From: Enterobacter cancerogenus
GTDB lineage: Bacteria > Pseudomonadota > Gammaproteobacteria > Enterobacterales > Enterobacteriaceae
Reading direction: 5' to 3'
Length of the DNA: 37,823 bases
Assembly: GCA_000773965.1 (NCBI GenBank)
Contig: JRUP01000042.1
Coordinates: 1 to 37,823, forward strand
Made by a program: the position numbers and the translations under genes. Shown here in pieces: positions 32,824-37,823 of this stretch; the stretch's first letter is position 1; each line of letters begins with the position of its first letter. The notes under the pieces are model-generated. The model saw nothing but the letters and a program-made list of their open reading frames with translations, had not been told where the DNA came from and made no database searches.

Positions 32824-33765
32824 ATGAAACTCTCTTTTTGTACCGACAGCCTGGGGCATCTGCCGTTTGAGCAAATGCTGGATAAACTGCTGGAACTGGG
32901 CGTATACGGCGTTGAGATGACGACGGGTGGCTGGTCCTCTGCACCGCATTTGCCGACAGAAGCGTTACTGGGTAGTGCCACGCAGCGTCAGAACCTGTTG
33001 AAAGCACTGGAAACGCGTGGGATGTCGATTGCCGCCCTGAATGTATCGGGCAATCCACTGGATCCTGGTGAACTGGGGCAGAAACATAAACGCGATACCG
33101 AGAATGCCCTGGCGTTGGCGGGTGAGTTAGGGGTGAAGAAAATCGTCATGATGAGTGGGTTACCGCCTGCCAGCCCGCATGACACCATTCCCAACTGGAT
33201 CACCTATACCGTGAGCTGGCCGCCGACACTGAAAAACTGCCTCGACTATCAATGGAATGAAGTGGCGATTCCTTACTGGCAAGGGCTGGTGGCGCGTGCG
33301 AAGCAAAGTGGGGTTGAGAAGTTTGCGCTGGAGAACTTCAGTTCTATGCTGGTGTGGAACCCGGAAACCCTGTTCCGGCTGCGCAATGCGGTGGGGGACA
33401 TGGTAGGGCTGAACCTTGATCCCAGCCATTTACTGTGGATGGGCGCCGATCCGATTGCCGCAGCTCGGGCGTTGGGGCCGGCGATTCATCACTGCCATGG
33501 TAAAGATGTGCGGATGGAACGGGGTCTGGTCAATATCAACGGTCTGCTGGAAACCAAACCGGTGGAGGATGTGGCAAACCGCGCGTGGAACTACGTTGCT
33601 GTGGGCTGCGGCCAGGATTTGCAGTGGTGGAAGGAGTTCTTCTCCGTGGTCCGTATGATGGGCTACAACGACTGGGTCTCACTGGAAATGGAAGATCTCA
33701 CCATGTCGGTAGAAGCGGGCGTCACCTCATCGATTGCCGCGTTGAAACAGACCATCAGTCAGTAG
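32824..33765 (+). CDS. Sugar phosphate isomerase/epimerase-like TIM-barrel protein (IolE-like fold)
   Basis: The 313-residue AP-endonuclease-2-type TIM barrel starts with the usual first strand (KLSFCTDSLGHLPFEQML). Likely metal ligands are in ALENFSS, LNLDPSHLLW, HCHGKD and VSLEMEDL. It is nine bases behind the Gfo/Idh gene and so is co-expressed and probably works on its product, as in inositol-type or keto-sugar pathways. It is clearly different from the other TIM-barrel at 29328. The exact reaction is not visible. Confidence 0.85.
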   Translation: MKLSFCTDSLGHLPFEQMLDKLLELGVYGVEMTTGGWSSAPHLPTEALLGSATQRQNLLKALETRGMSIAALNVSGNPLDPGELGQKHKRDTENALALAGELGVKKIVMMSGLPPASPHDTIPNWITYTVSWPPTLKNCLDYQWNEVAIPYWQGLVARAKQSGVEKFALENFSSMLVWNPETLFRLRNAVGDMVGLNLDPSHLLWMGADPIAAARALGPAIHHCHGKDVRMERGLVNINGLLETKPVEDVANRAWNYVAVGCGQDLQWWKEFFSVVRMMGYNDWVSLEMEDLTMSVEAGVTSSIAALKQTISQ

Positions 33766-33819
33766 GCGTTGAGCGCGGTGTGCTGCCGCGCTGTACATCC
33801 CGCATCCGCTGCCCGATAC

Positions 33820-33835
33820 TTCGTGTTTATACGAA
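33820..33835. promoter_or_regulatory. Inverted repeat before the ArsR-type gene
   Basis: TTCGT, GTTTAT, ACGAA: five-base perfect arms 18 bases before the start codon. It could be the regulator's own operator; the arms are short. Confidence 0.35.
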
Positions 33836-33852
33836 CTATCATGAGGCAGCCT

Positions 33853-34203
33853 ATGCTGGAAAATCACCCGCAGCGGGATAAAATCCGTCTGGAAAATGTA
33901 TTGGCCGCGCTCGGCAATCCCCTGCGCATGAGTGTAGTTGCTATCCTGGCGGAGGGGGGTGAACATACCTGCGGATCGCTGCTGAAGGGCGTGTCCAAAT
34001 CCACTCTAACGCATCACTGGCGCGTGCTGCGCGACAGTGGCGTCATCTGGCAGAAACCTTCAGGCCGTGAAAACCTGTTATCACTGCGTTGTGACGATCT
34101 TAACGCACGCTTCCCCGGGCTGCTGGACGCATTTCTTACGGCGACCACGCAGGATGGTCTGACGCGTGGCACCGTCAACGACTTTCACAGCTCAGCGTCT
34201 TAA
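33853..34203 (+). CDS. ArsR-type winged-helix regulator
   Basis: The 116-residue product is a small winged-helix repressor: LENVLAALGNPLRMSVVAIL forms the first helices and KGVSKSTLTHHWRVLRDSGV the recognition helix region, followed by a beta wing (WQKPSGRENLLSLR). It lacks the classical metal-sensing CxC motif, so it probably senses something other than arsenic-like metals. The ATG at 33853 has a GAGG site six bases before it; an ATG at 33841 has none. Its stop overlaps the end of the convergent hydrolase gene by four bases. Target unknown, with an inverted repeat in its own upstream region. Confidence 0.8.
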   Translation: MLENHPQRDKIRLENVLAALGNPLRMSVVAILAEGGEHTCGSLLKGVSKSTLTHHWRVLRDSGVIWQKPSGRENLLSLRCDDLNARFPGLLDAFLTATTQDGLTRGTVNDFHSSAS

Positions 34204-35045
34204 TCCGTTTTTGGCCGCAACAGATAGCCGGAGCGCACATCACCCTCAATATAGCCAAATGCCGATGCACCAAAGTGCATGCCTGCAACCCGCGTTTTGT
34301 CCCTTGAAACCTGTTCGAGAATTGCTTTGCGCGTGGCTTCAGCCAGTGCCGGATCGTTATCAAATGAAATAGAAACGTCTGGTCGAGCTAACTGGATATG
34401 CGGGTAATGCACAATATCGCCCCAGATCAGTAGACGTTCATTGTCGGAATCAATCAGATATCCGGTATGCCCCGGCGTATGGCCTGGCAGACTGATAGCC
34501 TGGATATCCGCAGTGATATTATTCTGATCAATCAGGTGCAGGCTGGGCCGATAGGCCTCCAGCGTACGACGCACCAGCAAGGCATTTCTCTGAGTGCGTT
34601 CGTTGGCTGTTTCAAGCTTTTCATCATCCCGCCAAAATGCCGCTTCAGCCGTAGAGAGATAAAGTTGCGCATTCACAAAGGCGGGTTGACCGTTGGCCGT
34701 TAGTAAGCCGCCAATATGATCGGGATGGCAATGCGTGAGCAACAGAGTATCAATGGCGTCGGGGTCAACACCCAGCGCTAATAGATTAGGCTGCAATTCC
34801 CCGCCAATATGATTGACGGCGCCCATGCCGCTATCAATCAAGATCGTGCGTCCTTCGCCGCGAATCAGATAACAGTAAATATGAATATCACCCGGCACAT
34901 CGATACCCGATTGCGCTTGAATTGACTCTGCGCTGGGGATATCAATGCCGGAGAGCAGCGTAAGGCTGGCTTTCATGGTGCCATCACTGATAGCCGTGAC
35001 CAGATAGTTACCCACGCGTTGTGAGGAGAAATGTTTGACCATCAT
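34200..35045 (-). CDS. Metallo-beta-lactamase-fold hydrolase
   Basis: The 281-residue product has the MBL metal-binding motifs THCHPDHIGG (His105, His107, Asp109, His110), GHTPGH and LIWGDIVH, plus GMHFG near the end. The fold serves lactonases, thiolesterases, sulfatases and others; no signal peptide is seen, so it is cytoplasmic. Which reaction it performs cannot be told from sequence. Two adjacent ATGs (35045, 35042) share an AAAGGCGG site, so the start is uncertain by one codon. It is divergent from the LysR gene, which may control it. Confidence 0.85.
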   Translation of the reverse strand: MMVKHFSSQRVGNYLVTAISDGTMKASLTLLSGIDIPSAESIQAQSGIDVPGDIHIYCYLIRGEGRTILIDSGMGAVNHIGGELQPNLLALGVDPDAIDTLLLTHCHPDHIGGLLTANGQPAFVNAQLYLSTAEAAFWRDDEKLETANERTQRNALLVRRTLEAYRPSLHLIDQNNITADIQAISLPGHTPGHTGYLIDSDNERLLIWGDIVHYPHIQLARPDVSISFDNDPALAEATRKAILEQVSRDKTRVAGMHFGASAFGYIEGDVRSGYLLRPKTD

Positions 35046-35173
35046 TACCGCCTTTGTTCTTCATCGAAAGGAAAACGCTGTTTAATCATTAAGCTGCATC
35101 AGCAATGAAATATTGCAGCGAACCGACGGGTGTGACTATCATCCTTTTCGACTGAGTTGAGACCGAAAAAGCT

Positions 35174-36067
35174 GTGGACATTAAATTACTGCGATCTTTT
35201 GCGACTGTGGCGCTGCTGGAACATGTCGGTCAGGCGGCGGAAAAGCTGCATATCTCGGCATCCCCGTTGAGCAGGCAAATCCAGCAACTGGAGAGTGAAT
35301 TAGGCGTCACGTTGTTTCATCGTGAGAAAAAACGCGTGCGGCTGACGGAAGCGGGACGAAAATTTCTGGATGAGGTCACGCCTTTTCTGCAACATCATGC
35401 GCGTCTCACTGATTACGGCCGCAGCCTGACGCAGACGGCCAGGGGGCGTCTGGATATTGGTTATGTTGAGGCGGCGATACATTCGCGCATACTGCCAGAT
35501 GCCATTGCCCGGATTGATCAGCAAAACGGCACCGCTATCCATCTGCACGCGATGCGATCCCAGCAACAACGCGAATTGCTTGAGGAACGGGCGCTGGATG
35601 TAGCGCTACTGCATACCCCTCCCGAAAAGGGCGACTGGTTTTTGCAGAAAAAAGTGCTGACGGAACCGATTCTGTTAGCCATGCCCAAAGCACAAACCAT
35701 CGCTACACCCACACCGGCAGATTTACAAAAACAGCGCTGGATCGCCGATCATGCGCACCTCAATCCAGCAGCGCGCGCCCGCTTACTGGCTGCATGTGAG
35801 CAAGCGGGTTTCCAGCCGGATATTACCTTTGAGGTGAACGGGCCGCTGGCTGCCCTGGCCTGCGTGGAAGCGGGCCTGGGGTTTACCTTCATTCAACAAA
35901 GCCTGGCGAGTCGGGTCGCAGATACCGTTTCACTGGTGATGCTGCCGTGGTTACCGCTGGAGATCACCTTGTATGCCGTGTGGCGGAAGGACGATAACAG
36001 GCCGCTGATTCAGGATTTGATCTGCGCGTTACAGAAGAGGCAGACGCTCACTCATTCACGGCAATGA
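35174..36067 (+). CDS. LysR-family transcriptional regulator
   Basis: The 297-residue product has the N-terminal LysR winged helix-turn-helix (MDIKLLRSFATVALLEHVGQ, then LHISASPLSRQIQQLESELG) and a type-2 periplasmic-binding-protein-like effector domain ending in a short basic tail. The start is a GTG at 35174, which gives the usual family N-terminus. It is divergent from the MBL-fold hydrolase gene across 128 bases, the common arrangement of a LysR regulator with its target. It overlaps the convergent GNAT gene by 20 bases. Effector unknown. Confidence 0.88.
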   Translation: MDIKLLRSFATVALLEHVGQAAEKLHISASPLSRQIQQLESELGVTLFHREKKRVRLTEAGRKFLDEVTPFLQHHARLTDYGRSLTQTARGRLDIGYVEAAIHSRILPDAIARIDQQNGTAIHLHAMRSQQQRELLEERALDVALLHTPPEKGDWFLQKKVLTEPILLAMPKAQTIATPTPADLQKQRWIADHAHLNPAARARLLAACEQAGFQPDITFEVNGPLAALACVEAGLGFTFIQQSLASRVADTVSLVMLPWLPLEITLYAVWRKDDNRPLIQDLICALQKRQTLTHSRQ

Positions 36068-36500
36068 GTTGTAGCCGATGCGTGCTGATCTCCTGATCCG
36101 CTAAGCAATGAAAACCGGCCCGTTCATAGAAGGAATACGCTGCGTGCGGTGCATGGGTATTGATCAGAGCAAAATGGATGACGGCATCCTGAATGATCTG
36201 TTGCAGTAACAACGTTCCCAGCCCCATGCCGCGATAACATTGACCTAAATAGAGATGACGAACCCTGCCAGCCCGACAATTTGTCATGAATGGGTCCTGA
36301 TTCAGCCCGCCAACACCAATCAGTTGATGGCATGAAAACAGCCCCAATAGTTTTTCGCCAGGGAGATCGAAACAATTGGTGCCGTTGCGCCAATTATCAT
36401 CGAGCCTGCGAAGCATATTGAAACCCAGGTCGATGCTCTCCGCTTTGAGTGACGAAAATCCAGGGACATACGGGGTAATGGTTTCAACGCGCAGATTCAA
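36048..36500 (-). CDS. GNAT-family N-acetyltransferase
   Basis: The 150-residue product has the acetyl-CoA binding motif of the family (RHLYLGQCYRGMGLGTLLLQ, with YRGMGLG as the pyrophosphate loop near residues 89-95) and a final AAYSFYERAGF pattern. The substrate is unknown; family members acetylate amines of small molecules, peptides or proteins. It is oriented away from sfnG, with a 217-base gap holding the sfnG control region, and overlaps the LysR gene end. Confidence 0.83.
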   Translation of the reverse strand: MNLRVETITPYVPGFSSLKAESIDLGFNMLRRLDDNWRNGTNCFDLPGEKLLGLFSCHQLIGVGGLNQDPFMTNCRAGRVRHLYLGQCYRGMGLGTLLLQQIIQDAVIHFALINTHAPHAAYSFYERAGFHCLADQEISTHRLQLIAVNE

Positions 36501-36539
36501 TTTCTTCTCCTCTCACTGTTGCAATGGCGACGGGCGTTT

Positions 36540-36555
36540 TACAACGGCTGTTGTA
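36540..36555. promoter_or_regulatory. Dyad upstream of the sfnG sigma-54 promoter, candidate activator site
   Basis: TACAAC, GGCT, GTTGTA: perfect six-base arms about 100 bases upstream of the predicted transcription start, the range in which enhancer-binding proteins act on sigma-54 promoters. Confidence 0.45.
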
Positions 36556-36625
36556 TTTGCAACTTCTCACCCGTTAAGTAACGCTCCCATCTCAATAAAA
36601 TCAACTGCTTAAATTCATGAAAATC

Positions 36626-36641
36626 TGGCACAGCTGCTGCA
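36626..36641 (+). promoter_or_regulatory. Sigma-54 promoter of sfnG
   Basis: TGGCACAGCTGCTGCA matches the -24/-12 consensus TGGCAC-N5-TTGC with one change. GG (36627) and GC (36639) are separated by the required ten bases. The predicted start is near 36652, about 65 bases before the ATG. Confidence 0.75.
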
Positions 36642-36717
36642 TTACCCTTTATATATCGAAAAGATTGAACTTGATTGAAATTCATATTTTTAAGCTATAT
36701 ATCGACAGGAGAAGCCG

Positions 36718-37806
36718 ATGTCAGATAAGAAACCCCTGCAATTTGCTTACTGGGTGCCCAATGTGTCCGGTGGATTGGTGATCAGTCAGATTGAACAGCG
36801 CACCCGTTGGGACGCGGAGTATAATCGCGAACTGGCAAAAATCGCTGAAAAGGCAGGATTCGACTATGCCCTGACGCAGATTCGATTTACTGCCGGATAC
36901 GGGGCAGATAACCAGCATGAATCGGTGACCTTCTCACAGGACTTGCTGAGCCATACCTCAACGCTCAAAGTGATTGCCGCGCTGCTGCCCGGCCCATGGA
37001 ATCCCGTGCTGGCCGCCAAGCAGATCGCTACCATCAGCCATCTTTACGGTCCACGCATTGCCGTTAACATTGTCAGCGGCTGGTTCCGGGGGGAATTTAA
37101 AGCGATTGGCGAACCCTGGCTCGATCATGAAGAGCGTTACCTACGGTCTGAAGAATTTATCCGCTGCCTTAAAGGTATCTGGCGTGAAGACAGCTTCACC
37201 TTTGCCGGAGACTTCTATCGCTTCCGCGATTACGCATTAAAACCCAAACCTCTTTTACCTTTACCTGAAATCTTCCAGGGCGGCAGTTCCCGTGCAGCGC
37301 GTGATATGGCGGCACGCGTGTCGGATTGGTACTTCACCAACGGCAATACGCCGGAGGGCGTTCAGCAGCAAATTGAAGACATTCAGGCGAAAGCCATCAC
37401 GCACGGACATCAGGTTAAAATTGGTTTAAACGGTTTTGTCATCGCCCGCGATACAGAGCAGGAAGCACAGTCCGTTCTGCAGGAAATCATCGCAAAAGCC
37501 AATCCGGATGCTGTTAAAGGCTTCCAGCATGAGGTGAAAAACGCGGGAAGTGCTTCACCCGAAGGTGAGGGCAACTGGGCAAAATCGTCGTTTGAAGATC
37601 TGGTGCAGTATAACGACGGCTTTAAGACCAATTTAATTGGCACCCCACAACAGATCGCCGAGCGCATCATGGCGTTGAAGCGAGCAGGCGTCGATTTATT
37701 GCTGCTGGCGTTTCTGCACTTCCAAGAGGACGTCGAATTCTTCGGCCGCGAGGTGATTCCGCGAGTGCGTGAACTGGAACGTCAGGAAAGCCGGGTCTCC
37801 GCCTGA
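36718..37806 (+). CDS. sfnG: FMNH2-dependent dimethylsulfone monooxygenase SfnG
   Basis: The 362-residue product matches Pseudomonas SfnG in length and along its sequence: FAYWVPNVSGGLVIS, QIRFTAGYGADNQHESVTFS, LPGPWNPVLAAKQIAT, IVSGWFRGEFKAIGEPWLDH, FQGGSSRAARDMAARVSDW and YNDGFKTNLIGTPQQIAERI. It is a luciferase-fold enzyme that converts dimethylsulfone to methanesulfinate with FMNH2 and oxygen, allowing dimethylsulfide-derived sulfur to be assimilated. AGGAGA lies six bases before the ATG. A sigma-54 promoter and an upstream dyad precede it, in keeping with SfnR-type control known in Pseudomonas. Neither the activator nor a reductase partner gene is in the window. Confidence 0.95.
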   Translation: MSDKKPLQFAYWVPNVSGGLVISQIEQRTRWDAEYNRELAKIAEKAGFDYALTQIRFTAGYGADNQHESVTFSQDLLSHTSTLKVIAALLPGPWNPVLAAKQIATISHLYGPRIAVNIVSGWFRGEFKAIGEPWLDHEERYLRSEEFIRCLKGIWREDSFTFAGDFYRFRDYALKPKPLLPLPEIFQGGSSRAARDMAARVSDWYFTNGNTPEGVQQQIEDIQAKAITHGHQVKIGLNGFVIARDTEQEAQSVLQEIIAKANPDAVKGFQHEVKNAGSASPEGEGNWAKSSFEDLVQYNDGFKTNLIGTPQQIAERIMALKRAGVDLLLLAFLHFQEDVEFFGREVIPRVRELERQESRVSA

Positions 37807-37823
37807 CATTAAATATGGCGGGC

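Noticed and set aside
1..37823. Defence system, prophage, CRISPR array or integrated element
   Set aside because: No nuclease or helicase defence genes, integrase, transposase, spaced repeats or tRNA-linked attachment sites were seen anywhere in the window.

Overview
The window looks like a chromosomal stretch of a plant- or insect-associated member of the Enterobacterales, most likely Pantoea/Erwinia-like. The proteins closely resemble enterobacterial families (Ahr/YjgB, ClcA, GlsB/YneH, the Salmonella-type L-talarate/galactarate dehydratase). They are combined with a periplasmic three-subunit gluconate 2-dehydrogenase and a dimethylsulfone monooxygenase (SfnG), which are typical of environmental genera. 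The assignment rests on recalled protein similarity, not on a search. No rRNA, tRNA, CRISPR array, insertion sequence or prophage was seen.

Layout. 1-7436: right end of a type VI secretion cluster, all on +: tssM (3' end only), tssA, an AT-rich small membrane protein of unknown role, tssF, tssG, tssJ, tssE and a VasL-type TssA-like gene, closed by a terminator. 7587-10094: sensor kinase, FixJ/LuxR-type response regulator and a secreted HbpS/GlcG-like protein, an arrangement like the Streptomyces SenS-SenR-HbpS haem/redox system. 10225-11930 (-): molybdate-type ABC permease and binding protein with a ModE-like box but no ATPase gene. 12045-15562: a DsbA-like protein with a CPFS motif, a small hypothetical, and two tandem ahr-type aldehyde reductases. 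15606-17842 (-): PepSY membrane protein and DUF2946 protein, both rich in Met and His. 18029-22017: hydroxyacid dehydrogenase, glutaminase, cupin and ClcA.

22014-24982: a sugar-acid dehydratase divergent from its likely LacI-family regulator, with two matching 16-bp operators between them, then a UPF0303 protein. 25222-29054 (-): gluconate 2-dehydrogenase operon in the order gamma subunit, flavoprotein, tri-haem cytochrome c. 29328-33765: a divergent carbohydrate locus (TIM-barrel isomerase and LacI regulator leftward; Gfo/Idh oxidoreductase and a second TIM-barrel rightward) with up to four copies of an 18-bp operator around TTTGCACCCGGGTGCAAA. 33853-36500: ArsR-type regulator, metallo-beta-lactamase-fold hydrolase, LysR regulator, GNAT acetyltransferase. 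36718-37806: sfnG behind a good sigma-54 promoter and an upstream dyad.

Apart from the secretion cluster, the window is a mosaic of small metabolic and stress modules, each with its own local regulator. No single large unknown system is evident. The most informative signals are regulatory: the LacI-type operator sets, the ModE-like box, the sigma-54 promoter with an upstream dyad, a hairpin over the hbpS-like ribosome binding site, and a structured spacer between the ahr copies. Every gap between called genes is shorter than 300 bases.
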